Shown piece after piece: positions 22,030 through 35,680 of a DNA stretch of 64,000 nucleotides. This DNA comes from Taxillus chinensis (lineage: Eukaryota; Streptophyta; Magnoliopsida; Santalales; Loranthaceae). Position 1 is the stretch's first letter. Every line of letters begins with the position of its first letter. The DNA lies in the NCBI GenBank assembly GCA_023512835.1, contig CM042092.1, forward strand, positions 24,479,543-24,543,542, in the 5' to 3' direction. Both the position numbers and the translations under genes were made by a program. The notes beneath the pieces are model-generated. The model saw only the letters and a program-made list of their open reading frames with translations, had not been told where the DNA came from and did not search any database.

Positions 22030-25000
22030 TCCATTTGACCCACTTTCCCATTAGATTATTGCAGTTAAGAGTAGAGAATTTAACTGAAGAAAGCAACCTA
22101 ATGTCTCCAACCATAGGGACGGATCTAATGCTAACAAAGGATATTTTAGTGTTAGCTAGAGAGATAATTATAACTATTATGTTAGGATAAGAGATTCCAT
22201 TTATTCACATAAATAAACTCATTAGGGGGGTCACCCAAATAATACCAGGAATAAGGCCCCCCTCGCAAATATTTAACAGCCCGACTTGGGATTTATGGTA
22301 AGTGGGATATCCTTGAAACGAAAAAAAGGTTGAAAAGAGGATAGAGCTTAATAAAATCATACAAGCGGCCACAGTAAGTCCTTGGGATTTTCAGGCCATT
22401 GTTTCACGTTTTTATAATTAACCTCAATTTTTAGGTGTCATTATCCATTTTTGTTCAAGCTTACCATTATTTTTTTACTCAAAAGTCTCGTTGGGATAAA
22501 CTCAAAAAGGATGTGATTGGATTATCTGTTACTAAAGATAGTAAAATAAAATGTTTGCATTTTACCATAATTAGGGTCATTATGTGTAAAGAAAGATTAA
22601 TATCTTTATAACGTGCAAACTTGATATACGAGAGTTTTACTTGATTTTTTTGTTTTAAAAAATTTTAAGATGTAAAACTCATATTTAGAGAAAACTAAAT
22701 TGATGGATAGCTTTTTTCCGAGGGGAATATTAAGTGAAGCAATCTCCATAGTAATTACAGCTCATATGGCAAATGAATTATTTTGTGTCAAGAGTTTGAA
22801 AACAATGTTTTGATTTTGGGAAGAAAAAAACAAAGTACTTTGGGACGAAATAAAATTTTGGAAAACATTTTTGAAAACAAGTACTTGCCACAATTGTTCT
22901 TGGTCCAAGCAATTTAGATACAAGCATCAAGGGCTTAAGCGGGACCTAAATTTAAAAAAAACAAATTAAAACATTTATTGTATTTTTATCCTTTTTTTAC
23001 TAAAACCGAAGGATATATATAAATTTTAAGAGAATTTCACATTACTAAATAAGATATTAAATTATATTTTATTTCCACATTATTTATTAAAAATGAATAA
23101 AATTTTGATATAATGCATTACATATTTAATAGTGTAAATTTTGACAGAATTTAAATAGCATACATACTTGAAATTTACAACAAAAACAAATTTATTTCAT
23201 TATTAAATCTAAATGATATATTATTTAAATCAATAGAAAGAAAATAATATCTGCAGTGATGGGAAAAATGAATTAAGTCAAATTTATTTCAAAATAACTT
23301 TTTCACCAACTATCCATCCAACGATAATATAATTATTTATCTTTTGTGTGTGGTAGTCATATTTGAGTAATAATTTTCATTATGAAGTTAAATGTAATTG
23401 AGAAAAAAAGGTGATTGCGACCGTCATGGCTACACCACACAAATATTATAAATAAATAATATAAAAAAGGCAGCTACGGCCACCGAGCTGTAGTGTCCAT
23501 TTTTTCAACCGTGGTTATACCCCCAGATCCCCTTGAAAGTGATTTTCTGAGTTATTAGTCTTTAAATTTAGTTCAAGTTAACTCAATTCCTTCTACAATT
23601 CATCTTTTTAAACCAAAAATTACATAATGATATTATTAATTTTGAGCGAATTCTTCCATGCATGGAGAATCGCGGGTGCCTCCAAATATCAAACCCTACA
23701 AACCATGGCATGCAATAGTAGTGCTTGTGACACTCCGAAAATTGTGGAGTCAATTTCTCTCAGGAAATTGGGGACCCTATCCTTCGGATTAAGGAAGTGA
23801 ATAATTACATCGTGACTCTCTCCCTCGAACTTACTCGAACCCCTATATAATGGAGTTTCAATGGAGCAACAAGCTTTGAACAGAAAAAATGGCCTAAAAA
23901 TTAGAGTAATATTGTTGATATAAAGAGATTCCGATGACCCAAGCCTCCTCCATCAGTTTCCATCTTCATCTTCCATAAAATTCATCTTTTATATATAGTT
24001 CAACCATTGACGATATACCCCATTTGATGCCATCGTTGCTAATGTAATGTCAAGTTCCTTCTACCTTGTCGGAAAATTTTAATTTGCCGGAATTTTTTCA
24101 ATTCACCAAAGATAGTCTTCGACAGCTTAGACTCACAGAAATATAAAAAAGGAATGTAAACATAAATAGAAAAAAAAACATGAACAAAAATAACAAAAAA
24201 AAAAACTTCTATCAGAAATAGTGAAAAAAGAGTCCAAATTAAAAATAGCAAAAAATGAGCATCATTAGATAGTTTTCTTAATTATTTTTAAACACTTGTA
24301 ATGTTTCATAAATCATATTTTCACTATTTGATTGCTCAATCTTTTCTAATATTACTTCTTTTGAAGTTTTTGGTTAATTTTTCTCTTGTAATTTTATTTT
24401 TCAAGGTATAGTCCTTTGAACCAATTGGTAGACCATGTTTTTGGTGTATATTAGGTTCATTAATTAGCAACAACCAATTATCTTGTGGAACATTAATTTT
24501 AATGAAATATTTTACATAAAGATATAAAATTTCATCATTTTTTTGTGTCAACAAATACAACAGGCAATTAGTTTGCTATTATTTGCAAATGAATGATTTT
24601 TTCAACCTATTGTTCCCATTGATTGCCGTGAGATTTAAGATGAGATAGAGTTTTATACCACGAAAATGTACCTCATTTTTTAGGATATAATTTTTTTCCT
24701 TCTTGAAAATGGTAGTCATTTAATCAAAATGACAGTCTGCAAAGCTATAGTAAATGAATCGCCTGTTAATGGTTCAAGTTACCTAATAATAGATAGGGAA
24801 TCAAAACTCACATGAATCCTAAGTATTCATTAGGAACTCACGGGTGAAAAATATCAAGTTTATAACAGAAAGCAAGTTTTAGGGGTGAATATTTATAATG
24901 AGTTGTTTTTATAATACAAACCAATGATGCAAAATGTAATATGTCATGCCTCAAACAGTAACTACCTTTGTTTTCATATGTAATGATCTACAATAAGTTA

Positions 25001-25030
25001 CAAGTTTTTTATAAATTACTTTACTAGGCT
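22030..25030. other. AT-rich intergenic DNA, no supported feature
   Basis: No ORF with recognisable domains, no clear terminal repeats. Short ORFs at 24039-24251 and 24336-24560 on the minus strand are Lys/Asn/Ile-rich and typical of random AT-rich sequence. Confidence 0.5.
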
Positions 25031-27086
25031 ATTTTGTGTCACGTCCTCGAATTCCAAGGAACCCGAAACTAGGAACATGATTTTCTTTGCCCGCACCTAA
25101 AGGGTCAAGGGGTTGGTGACAAGAATTAATAAAGACTACACTACGGGTGTTGTCTCAATCATGCAAACCTATACAGTCATACATCAAATGTAATTTTGTA
25201 CTTCCTCACACATTATGCATATAGAAAATTAAATAGTCATACATATAATATATTCCAACACACATACATTGCACCACAATAATAAGTCACATACAACTGT
25301 CCATGGACCCATGTTTAGGATAAACCAAAGAGTTAATACATAATAGTACTGAAACACATACATCAGAGTTGTGAATATGTCCTCCTAAAAAAAGATCTCC
25401 ACTAGTCTCGGGTATCACTTGAAAAGGGTAAACAACAAAGTAGGGGTGAGCTATAAGCTCAGTAGGTGACCCCATAACTCCACATCATCCTCCTATGCAA
25501 AATAAATAAGTCTATACTACATGTTTAGTGCACTAGTGCATACATACAACATCAAGATGCGTCTGTCTACATCAGGACAGCTTGTCCATGATCCTCCATA
25601 GAATCCTAGCTCAGGGCACTTAGCCCTAGCACCACGAGATTAATAGCTCAACTCAGGCCATAACCTATCACCACAAGCTCAATAGCTCAATACATCATGG
25701 TATATCCAGTTAGGGGACTTAGCCACTAATCTCAATCCAACATATTTCATAGACGCAAAGGTCCCATAATTATGTTACATCACACCAATTGTACAATCAT
25801 AAATTTGAAAGTGTACAAATCATGACAAGTAATAAAGTGAATTTTTAAGTCTGGATATCGAACCCAAGGGAAGGATGAAGAAATTGAAAATTTTAACTAG
25901 CTTATAAAGAGATTTTTTATTCGAATAATGTAAAAGCAGAACTGAATTTAAATAATTTGATTGAATGGATGTAATAGATGGAAAAAACACTTTTTAAAGT
26001 ATAGATAAGTTCAATTGATAAAGGTGATTAGAGTTAAGATTTCATTTCATGTATTTTTCCCAAGATTATGTCTTGGTTCAATCCAATTCTTTTCTTGTGA
26101 TCATGTTTAATACCCAACCTCTAATACATGAATTAGCCTTTTTCAAGTGTCATAATTTGTGTCTATACCCTAGTTTGGGGGACAGGTGACCCATTAAGAT
26201 TTGGGTTGTTTAGTTTAGAGCTAACATCACACCCACTCTTAACTTGGTATCCTAGGTGTCACACCGCTTTCGCAAATTACGCAACCCCTAGTTTAATTAT
26301 CTTGCCTTTTCGATGAATTATGCTTCATTTTTCAATCCTTCACATAAATATCTATGATGATAAAATGAAGTGATATATTTTATCCCAAGATATTCAATAA
26401 ACCCACATAAGGTGAAAAAGATTAAACTAAAACTTTGCAAATTAATTTATTACATCAAACTCCATCCTAACTTCAATCATGGGTTTTTAAGCTTCCATAC
26501 TTTGATTGAAGACAATAGAATTACAATACATAGAATGAGAATACCAAAAGGATTGCTTGCCTATTTTGACAAAAAAATTCCAAGGTTGATCTTCTTTTCC
26601 AAGCAGATTGCTTTCAAGCTCTAAGTGAAACCTAAACCTTCTTCAATCTCACTTTTTCTACTCTAGATGATGATGAAATTGTAGAAATAGAATGGTAGAA
26701 AATTGGATGATTTACAATGGATGATCTGATGACCTTTTATAGCCTTCCAAGCTTCGATTTGAATTTTTAAATTTGAATTTTCCATTATTCCTCATAATTC
26801 CTCCAAGTAAATACCTCCATTTATTCTCTTGTAACTCCACCTTTGAATTTGAATTTGAAAATAAATTAAATCCCATCATTTATCACTTGAAAATCCTCCT
26901 GTCCCAATGCAAAGTCTTCATTTGAATTTGATTTTCTTCTTTTAATTGTCCTTTGATTTAAGAATTGATGCTCATTCTTTGTCCAAATGACTTCCTTCCA
27001 GAAGGAAATAAGTGAGCTCCCAAAATTAGGATTCCAACGCTAAAATTTGGGCTTGGTCAGTTGGTTAGGTGAAGAAGGCTTTACCC

Positions 27087-27270
27087 TACCTTCACCCGAC
27101 CATCACTTAACTACCTCGGATTTCATCCGACCAGTAGGATATTTTGTTCATTGAGGCTTGTAGACTCCAGATATGCAAAATTTGGCTTCACTTGACCATC
27201 ACCAAATCACCTCGGACTTCACCCGATCAGTAGGATGTTTTCTTCAGTGAGGCTTTTAGACTTCAAATGT
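27087..27270. repeat. Tandem ~95-bp repeat in LTR F, third copy split by LTR C
   Basis: Two diverged units start CTTCACCCGACCATCAC (about 27091) and CTTCACTTGACCATCACC (about 27187), and both end near GACT(C/T)CA.AT.TGCA. A third unit begins after LTR C at 30174 (CTTCACCGACC) and is cut by LTR D. Confidence 0.6.
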
Positions 27271-28276
27271 GCATGTCACGCCTCCAAATTCTAAAACCCA
27301 CAGAACCAGGAATGCGACTTCCCCACACCCACTCCAGGGGTCGAGGGGTTGGAGACTGACCCATTCTATCCAATACCACAACGGGGGTAGCATTGTACTT
27401 TACCAGTGACCCAAATACAACATGCGAACAACCAATAATTATATCGGTGCAATCAATATTGCCGAATCAATCGACACCCATAAAACACAAGCAACAAGGT
27501 TCAACTATCCAAATTAATACAACTGTCACGGACCCAAGTCCGGAAAATAAATAGTCAACCAGTAAGTAAATCCATGAAAGGAATCCTACATAATGAGGTC
27601 CCGATCTGCTCCGCTATGGCTTCATAGCCTATCCCTACAACCTGTAGGAATTAGAAATGAAGTAAGGTGAGCACGAGTGCCCGCAGTGATCCACTCGCCA
27701 CTATTCTATTACATAAACTCCTATGTCTATATGAAGCGTGTATCTTGTCTTAGGTGTAGTGTTATATTCCATCACGGATAAATTATATCAAATCACAAGA
27801 CAAGGCATCATGTCATCTTACAATCATAATAGTTCACTCCAAATACCCAATCCACCTCCGGATTTCCCCGCCTTAACTCCGAGTATCAATCCCCTCATTA
27901 TAGCCATATGTGGGACCCACGGCATCATATCGTCAACGGCCACATATGGGACCCGGGTTACCAGCCACTTAGGGGACCTGCGGCCTTTTGCTAGCCCTAT
28001 GTGGGAACTTCGGTTAACCCAACCACTTTACCACCAATCTCACCCACGTAAATGATACACAAAGTACCACTAACACAGTATTCAATATAACACACATAGA
28101 ACATTTAAATAAACAAGTCGGGTATGATGTACCACAAATAACAACGTGACGGAAATAGCAAGTCAAAACCCACATCAGATTAACCAACTAAGAACATCAA
28201 ACAAAAACAATAATCACTATTTAACCCTAACATTTTATATTAATAGGAGAACATATCAAAATTTTAACAATATTAA

Positions 28277-28295
28277 CATATATATATATATATAA

Positions 28296-28332
<37 letters not shown>
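28277..28332. repeat. (TA)n microsatellite
   Basis: Almost pure TA dinucleotides with a single AAG interruption, inside LTR C. Confidence 0.9.
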
Positions 28333-28334
<2 letters not shown>

Positions 28335-28679
28335 CTCCTATTCGAGTTTTGGCTATTTATTTCCCTGTTGAGATGTCGATTTTGAAATCATCGCATTGAA
28401 TCCAATCCATTGTTATTATGTTTAATTTAGTATCTCTCTTCTACTTTTGAAAGTCCACATAAAAAAGTGACATTAGTAAATAAAATAATAATAAATTTTG
28501 AGACATATCATTAATATAGATAAAATGACTAAAGTAATTAATTATAACCTTATCAATCGTAAACCTAATTTGTAGTCATGATGGAAATTTGAGTAACTAT
28601 ATTTATTATTAGTTTCATCGTTAACTTACAAATAGCCTAAGAAAATGAGTAATTGTAATCTTTCATTAGTAAAAAAATA

Positions 28680-29200
28680 ATTTAGTAGTGAGAAAATGTT
28701 TGCAACTTTTAGTTTAAAACTTGTCTCAAACTTGTAGTTCTAACTTACAATCTTAAAAGTAATTAAACTTTCAAAATAATGTAACGCATAGTTATTATTA
28801 AGGCTCAACTAAAGTTATTTGTTTAAAAATTAGCATCGAACTTACGATTTAACACTGAAATCAAAATTATTTTTTTAATTCAAACTTATCTTAAACTTTC
28901 GGCCTTGAGAATGTTAGAACTTTCAAAATGATGTAACTTATGACTATTATTAAGGCTTTGTTTAAACTTTGGTTTAAAGTTTACCATCAAACTTGTGATT
29001 TACTCCTGACATCAAACTTATGTTTTTTTAAGCTTAAACTTTCGGTCTAAGAGTTCTCTAATACTAGTGGCTATGCCCTTGAAATTGCTTGAGCTTTTGA
29101 AATAATGTAACTTATGGTCACTATTAAGACTCACTTCAAACTTCCAGTTTAAAACTTAATATCAAACTTGTAGTTTTCTTTTTAACTCAAATTTTCAATT
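28680..29200. repeat. Degenerate tandem array, ~155-175-bp units
   Basis: Three units are marked by CTTTCAAAATAATGTAAC-like strings at about 28768, 28920 and 29094, each followed by A(C/T)TATTAAGGCT and later by ATCAAACTTG(T/C)GATTT. A partial unit precedes them. The array lies inside LTR C. Confidence 0.6.
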
Positions 29201-29809
29201 TATTGTTCAAACTTAATATATATATTAATTGGTTATCAGGGGCAGCGGCATCAGATGCGCCGCTTGCCCCCCCCCCTCCTCTAGCTCGCCACCTCTCCAC
29301 GCCAGATCTGGTGTGCGCGCAGGGACACCACATCACAGAGGGCAGCACGGCTGCCATCGCCGCCCCTCCTCCCTTTTCTTGATACCGCTCGCGGCGCCTA
29401 GGGGACGACCCACCAGTCGCCCCACCTCCTCCCGCGCGGGCTTGCGTTCTCCGCCACCGAACGATCGTGCCTCCCTCCATCGCGCCACCGGCGGTCGTCT
29501 CGCCCTCTCCTCCAACCTCACCACCCGGCCGGTTCTTGCCGCCACCTCTCGTCCACCACCACTCAACGAGGGCTCCCGACCACGCTCCCCTAGCGACGGC
29601 GACAAAATCACGTATATATATATATATATATGTATATCTAGCGAATATTCCACATAGATCTTCAGCCCATCTTAATTCTACAACGATCATCGAACAAGCC
29701 AACCGCGATTGGAAATCACCCCTGGATTGAAGGATCGAATGATTGAACCCGGTGCTCAAACCCACCTGCTCTCCACATCGAGGCTACGTACACAACAAAC
29801 GGGACATAG

Positions 29810-29840
29810 GGTTTTATTCCCTAGGTTCCCCCTATTTATA
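29810..29840 (-). promoter_or_regulatory. TATA box and telo-box of LTR C
   Basis: The minus strand reads TATAAATAGGGGG and then, about 18 bases on, AAAACCCTATG. This is a likely core promoter, with the telo-box downstream of TATA as in LTR A. Confidence 0.5.
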
Positions 29841-30806
29841 CTAACAAATACATAATAATAAAAATAAAGAATAATAACAATAATAATATTTCATTATAAA
29901 AATTAATCCCAAATAATTATATTAATAAAATAAAATCTAATATTTAAAATACTACATTATAATCCTTAATAATAATCAACACAACAATTGTAATAATAAT
30001 AATAATCATATTCATTCATTATTATAAAAACTTACCTACTTAAATAATTTAAATACTTAAATTAATAAGTTTAATATTTAATAATTAACTTAACATATTA
30101 AAATCACCATATTAAATAATAATAATAATTACTCAACGCTTACCACAATTACGGGTCTTTCTGATTACAAAATTAGCTTCACCGACCTTCCAGCTAACCG
30201 ACTTAAAATTTGGCCATCATTATCACGCCCTGGATTTGACTCAAAAACACATTGGTGAATCCCCATGCCCCCTTTAGGAAGGTTCTGGGGGTTAGTGATA
30301 ACACCAAGAAAGGGACCTTTGCACAGGTCTGATCCCAACCATACCCACGCATATATCACGCATATATAGAAAATCTTATTTCAAATCGTAGGGCAAACAC
30401 ACGTACGTCGTATGTTACTTTCCGCACATGGTTACATCATATCATTACAATCAATAAAATAAACACACACAAACAAAGTTTCCACCTCGGGTTAGCCTCC
30501 TAGCTTCACAGGCATTTGAAACAAATAAAGACAAACACAACAGAGGGTGAGCAACCACGGCTCGGTAGGGATCATGTCTCCTCAACCCGTCCACACACTC
30601 ATAAACTGTGTAGGCATGTCTTGTGTAGTCTTACCGTACATCAGTGACTCTATCATATACTTATCCGTTAAAATATAAAGCAATCCTCTAAGTAACCCGA
30701 AACATTATTGCCTCTCGAGGCAGTCTTGCCCCTGAGCGATGTTACCTCCTATGTAATGTCCCAATGCATCGAACACCGTATTACCTCTGAGGAAAAATAT
30801 TACCTT

Positions 30807-32065
30807 TGATCATTATAAAATTTGTCATTAAATTTGCATTTAATTTATGACTTTAATTTAATATTTTATTAAATTGATACATTTTATATTGGTTTCCCCT
30901 CTATTCGCTTATTTGCTATTTTAACCACTTTTATAGATTTAATATTAATTTTGGTGGTTTTGGAGGTGGCATTTGTGTTCCCATGATGCAATTGTTTTGT
31001 GGAGAAGTTAAATAAAAAGCATGCATTTAATGAGTTAGCATTTATTAATAAAAGGAAATTGCTCCGGAGTTGGGTATATTGCATGGATTATGAGAGAATT
31101 GGAAAGGGGCTTTGATGTGTGGGCCCTACATAATTTAATCAAAGGAAATAAAAAGATTGGCTTTGCTTTTTTAAAAGCCGTATGCAATTTGAAGAAAGTG
31201 CTGTGGAGGAGCTCTTTGACCCGACTTTGTCTCAATACCCTAGCTAGTGTTCTTATATTCGATCTTGCCTTGATCTTGATATTTTCACTACAACAAGGGA
31301 GAAGACCCGTTGAGCTGACATTAGCCTCGAAATCACCCCTGATTTTATTGACGCGATTGGTATTCTAGCGCGACATTCGAGGAATTTCTTCTGTATTTTA
31401 TTTTTATGTATTATTTTTATGTATTTGATTTAGGCTAAACTTCAATTGTTATATTGAATCTACTGTTCTTAAATCTTAATAATTTATTTTGGTCCTTATG
31501 GTTGTAATTCGTTCTCTCTGTTTGTTTTAAATTCTTTATGATTAATTTACGGTTGTAATTAATTGTGAATTGTTAAAGCATGATTTTTAATTGTGATTAG
31601 TTAGGGGTTGCGGTTAATTAATTTTGAGATGTGAAGATTATTTTTATAGTGTTTTATTTAGTGTAGCTCCGAATCTGAGAAACATAATCGTTCTAGAAGT
31701 TAGTATGAGTTCAAGTCTTATTTCTAATGCGAATTCATAATTTAATTATAATCATGGAGTCTTGGTTTTAATTGAATTATGAGGCCTTAAATATGTTATT
31801 GCATCTTTAGAAGATAATAATAAATAATAATTAAAGTGAGAGATTAAATCAATTTCATCTTTAATTAATTAATTTTCTTTACATATTTAATTTTATCTTA
31901 ATTTCACATAAAATCCCCCAATTTTCTAACTCAACTTTTTTCTTGAAGAATAAGTTGAATTAAATTTTATAAGTCCTACGGATTTAGTGAACAACAAGAT
32001 TAATTCTATGTTATAATTAGTTTAAATTTTATTTGAAGTGTGTTTGCAAAAAAATGCTCTTTTCA
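30807..32065 (+). repeat. 5' LTR of element G
   Basis: TGATCATTATAAA to GCTCTTTTCA, 1259 bp. It lacks about 110 bp present in the partner (42930-43035 region), at a point where GGTGGTTTTGGAGG joins two flanks. Many substitutions separate the two LTRs, so the insertion is old. Confidence 0.8.
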
Positions 32066-32335
32066 AATTCTTTTATTTTCTTTCCTTTTTTTTTTCTAAT
32101 AGTTTCTGTTTCGTAGGTTTCTTTTTTTTCTAACAATTTCTTATTTTTTTCTTTTCTTTTTCTAATAGTTTCCTTTTTTTTTTTTTTTTAATAGTTTCTA
32201 TTTTATAGGATTTCTTTTTCTAATATTTTTTTTTATTTTTTTTTTTTAAAAGTTTCATTTTTCCTTTTTAGTTTCCTTTTTCAAAAAAAAAAACTTTTTC
32301 TTTATAGTCTTTTTAGGTTTTAAAAAGGACGTGAA
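32066..32335 (+). other. T-rich leader of element G
   Basis: Long T runs and repeated TTTCTAATAGTTTC strings. It lies where a primer site would be expected, but none matches a known tRNA end. Confidence 0.45.
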
Positions 32336-33120
32336 ATGAACTTTCAGGTTGGTGAACCCCACGCATCACCTCCATGGTGGGAACAACAAATAGAGGGTGC
32401 ATACCAATCTAATCGTCCTTTCTTTACAAACTCGATGAGGTGTCTACAATGCTACCGAGATGCTCTCGTCTTTGGAAATAGCAACCCGAGTACCAATGGA
32501 AGTTTATCCATGCGATCATTACCATTAGCAAGCTCCCATTACACGACTTATTACCAAGAGTGGGAGGATCGTTCAAATTTCTACTATCACAAGAGCCTCC
32601 ACATTGGCATGAAGGAGTGGTCGTATCGGTAACATGAAACAACCCGTCTCTGCGATGACTTATCCAGCAAGCTGAGCAACAGCTGACTGCTTCTTATTGA
32701 CACCAATTGGAGGGCAAAATGAGGAGATGTACGAGATACGAATTGGCTCCACCACATGGAAGTCACCTTCCGCTTGAGCTCAAAGTTCAAAAAAAGAGGA
32801 AGATATGTTTGCCCAAGCTCTGATGGGGCAATCAAGAGGGCCGAGATAAAGCCACCATTTGAGTATCTTCCCTATGCTTTGGGGGAAAGTGGGCACATTC
32901 TAGTGCCCACTACCACGTTCCCCAATATCAAGAAAGAAGAGGCATATTCATAATTTCCCAACGAAGAGGCTATCATTAATCACTCTAGAGTTCGAGCACC
33001 ATGATTGAGTCTCTTCTTTGAATTCTTGGAGGACGGTTGTCCACCTCCTATTCTTATTGGCTACATGCCACGTGTGGATGAGGCCTGTATTTCACCAGCC
33101 ATAAGAACCACGTGAAGACT
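32336..33120 (+). pseudogene. Unrecognised ORF remnant of element G
   Basis: Two open + segments, 32336-32632 (98 codons, starting MNFQVGEPHASPPWWEQQ) and 32756-32953 (65 codons, with KKRGRYVCPSSDG), are separated by stops. Both are protein-like in composition (Trp-, Tyr- and His-containing, not low-complexity) but match no gag, pol or env motif that I know. They lie just upstream of the inner CAAGTGTGGGG motif. They may be a remnant of a gag or an extra ORF of the lineage. No function is assigned. Confidence 0.35.
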
Positions 33121-33142
33121 TGAATTGGCTCGGTGGTGATAA

Positions 33143-33162
33143 TTCAAGTGTGGGGGAGTTTT
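33143..33162 (+). repeat. Inner PPT-like motif of element G
   Basis: TTCAAGTGTGGGGGAGTTTT, the same class as the motif before the G 3' LTR (42739-42771). A weaker relative (CATTGGGGACC, then GTAGGGAGG) is at 33698-33726. The inner-to-outer offset is 9611 bp, or about 1540 bp with element H removed. Confidence 0.55.
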
Positions 33163-34286
33163 CTGCGGATGTTGTCACCTCTTTTTGTGGACATCTTGTG
33201 TAGATACCTTGTTTAGTGAGACTATGGGGTTGAGTGCTTTGTCACCATCATTTATTTGCGGTGAAGGACATTATGTTTGTGAAGATGTCCTCAGGTGTGC
33301 ACTGAAGAGTTTAAATGGCTACCACCTCAAATTCTTATCCCCGATGTGGCTTTATGAATGTCTAAAGTGTATCTTTATAAGGATGAAAGCCTATCATTCG
33401 ATGGTTGAGCCTCATTTGAAGAAAGTCTAGCTATAGACCTTAAATGAAAGCGCTTTTAGGGCGACCCGATTTGGTATTTTATTTCTTTTTTTATTTTTCG
33501 TTATTTGTTTTTATTTTTGGTGTGTTTTGATTTTCCTTGTTTTTTTGAGTGTGCAAGGCACTACCAACTATTGCCTCAAATTTCATTCTCTCTTGATGAA
33601 GCCTAAATGAATGAAGAGCTATACATCACGAGCGATTGAAATTGGTTCTTTTTCTTCATATTTATATTTTCTCCTTTTGTGTGCTTTCTTTTGAATACAT
33701 TGGGGACCTTGCATGTTTTAATTGTAGGGAGGCTCATATAAAGTTAAAAAAAATTGCACTTGAATAGTTTGCACTTATGTTAGTTCAGTTGAGTTTATTT
33801 GATTATACATTATTTGAATAATAATTGAGAATCTTGAGTAGTTAGAATTAAGTTATGCAGTATGAATACCCACACTATTCACAACTAAATTTTTAGCTTC
33901 TATGCTTGATTAATTTAGCTTGCATTTATGCCTTATTTGAGAAGTTTAAAATTTAGAAATCATGATATTATTTTTTTGAGCTATGCTTGATAATTAATGT
34001 TTATATTTTGACATACTTTAGATATCATTACATGTTACTCATACCTCCATGAAGTTTTTCTTACAAATTGGGACCATCTTGAATTAAACTTGTGTACTAA
34101 AAAGAACGAGAAAAGAAAAAAGAAAAGATTATTGGATTGCGGGGATGCATAACTAATCAAAGGAGAAAGGAGGCATAAAATGCACCCTTTGTAAAAATAC
34201 TTGATATATCCATACCATTATCAATTATATGAAAAAAAAACAAATGATAAAATCAAAATCCACCAATTGTAAAAAAAAAAAAAAAT

Positions 34287-34322
<36 letters not shown>
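34287..34322. repeat. (GA)n microsatellite in the 3' region of element G
   Basis: About 16 GA units after an A run, within element G close to the H insertion site. Confidence 0.9.
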
Positions 34323-34330
<8 letters not shown>

Positions 34331-34861
34331 CATTTATCTTATATCTTGTTTAGTTCTGTCACGTATCACGATTTATTTTATCTTTAAGTGTTGGTATCAT
34401 ACATGGCATGATGTTTCAAGTGTAGAGAAATTATGATATTAATTTTTAAGCATGTTTTTTGAAGTTGATTTGTAATGACCCATGTTTGCGGGTGGCCTTT
34501 TGAGTGGAAATTGTTGGGTTTTGGGGTTTTTCTTTCAGCGCACTTTGGTTAAATCATCTTGTATGTTGATGAGCAAACAGAGGCAAAGTTTGAGCCCAAT
34601 AAGGAGTGCACGTGAGAATGGCTTTCCGTCCGGTGATATTTTTGCATGGGAGCCCTGCGATGATGTTGTTAAAGGCTTGTGAAAAAATTCTAGGCCATTT
34701 GGAGCTCAGCGAGAATGCACGTGAGATGGGCTCGGCGTGCGGGCGTATTTTTGCATGGTTGTCTTCCTTTTGTTTCTTTGATGATTTCTCCTTTAAAAGG
34801 ACCAAGTTCAAATAGTGAGTATTTTGGTGTGTATGGATGTGGGAAGGTCGTAGCTTGTTTC

Positions 34862-35017
34862 ATCAAACTTCGTCGTTTGATCTTTGGGATTGATTTAATG
34901 AAACTACGTCGTTTTGATCTTGTGTTGTCTATATAAGGAGGGAGAAGCCCCTCTGTTTTAGGTTTAGGGTTTGTTGCTCCACCAGCCTGTAGTAGAGAGA
35001 GAGAGAGAGAGAGAGAG
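34862..35017 (+). promoter_or_regulatory. LTR promoter block of element H (5' LTR)
   Basis: Two ACGT/CGTCG-centred palindromes (34862-34881, 34897-34918), a TATA box CTATATAAG (34929-34937), TTTAGGGTTT (34963-34972), then a GA tract (34993-35017). The 3' LTR repeats the order at 41134-41309 with a mutated telo-box. Transcription would start just after the TATA box, which makes the downstream R/U5 part over 1.2 kb long. Confidence 0.6.
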
Positions 35018-35196
35018 GGAAGGAGAGCTTTAGTTCTTCTTGGGCGTCTTCGTGGGTGGTCGGTGTCTCGTGGGTGGACGTTCGGCATGGGAATAGAATA
35101 TTCTTGTGTTGTTGCATTTTATTTGAGGTAGGGGGTTCCGTTCTTGCTAATCCCTCTCTGTCCTAGGGTTCTTGTAGAATTCGATTACATACTGCT

Positions 35197-35232
<36 letters not shown>

Positions 35233-35559
35233 ATCCTTATAGGTGTGATCTCATATGGATGTTGGACTTCAATAGCATTTGGTGTGATTACATTTGTTGG
35301 GTGGTCGGTGCATGTTACATGTTCGATGAAATGCCTGAGTGAATATTGTTGTATTTATATACCTAGTACATGTTTGATAATATGCACAGTGTGTGGGTGG
35401 ACTTGTGATTTGGTGTATGTTCATCTTTTGAGTGTTTGTTATTGCTCTGAATGGCTAGGTTTGTGCACTTGTGAGCAGTGCACACCAAGTGTTTGGTTTA
35501 TGCTTGAGTGACGTGGTGTATGTTGTGTGCATATTTGTGGTATATGCTTTGAAGAGGTG

Positions 35560-35680
35560 GTTAAATTACTTTACACGAGAGGGGTTAAACCGTGGCCTGA
35601 AGAGGCGGTTAAATTACTTTACAGAGGCGGTTAAATCGGTGGCCTGAAGGCGGTTAAATCACTTGCTTGAGATGTGGTTT
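35560..35680 (+). repeat. GCGGTTAAAT tandem units in the H LTR
   Basis: Four to five imperfect units of about 25-40 bp, each with G(C/T)GGTTAAA(T/C) and often CTTTAC or GGCCTGAAG. The diverged counterpart is at 41860-41995 in the 3' LTR. Confidence 0.6.

Larger units (their letters stand above)
27274..30169 (-). repeat. Chromovirus-type solo LTR C
   Basis: Starts TGTCACGCCTCC and ends ACGGGTCTTTCTGATTACA, the same terminal strings as A, D and E. It contains a TATA box plus AAACCCTA (29810-29840), a GC-rich stretch (29240-29600), TA repeats and a degenerate tandem array. No matching duplication was found, but the sequence on its two sides joins into a third copy of the F tandem unit, which supports the boundaries. 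At 2.9 kb it is swollen by internal repeats. Confidence 0.5.

Noticed and set aside
23735..23800. TGACACTCCGAAAATTG string as another LTR start
   Set aside because: It resembles a chromovirus LTR terminus, but no matching far end or further similarity could be found.
29187..29765. 192-codon minus ORF and + ORFs in a GC-rich stretch
   Set aside because: Low-complexity Gly/Arg/Trp protein with a translated TA repeat, located downstream of the TATA box in LTR C. Best explained as LTR leader.
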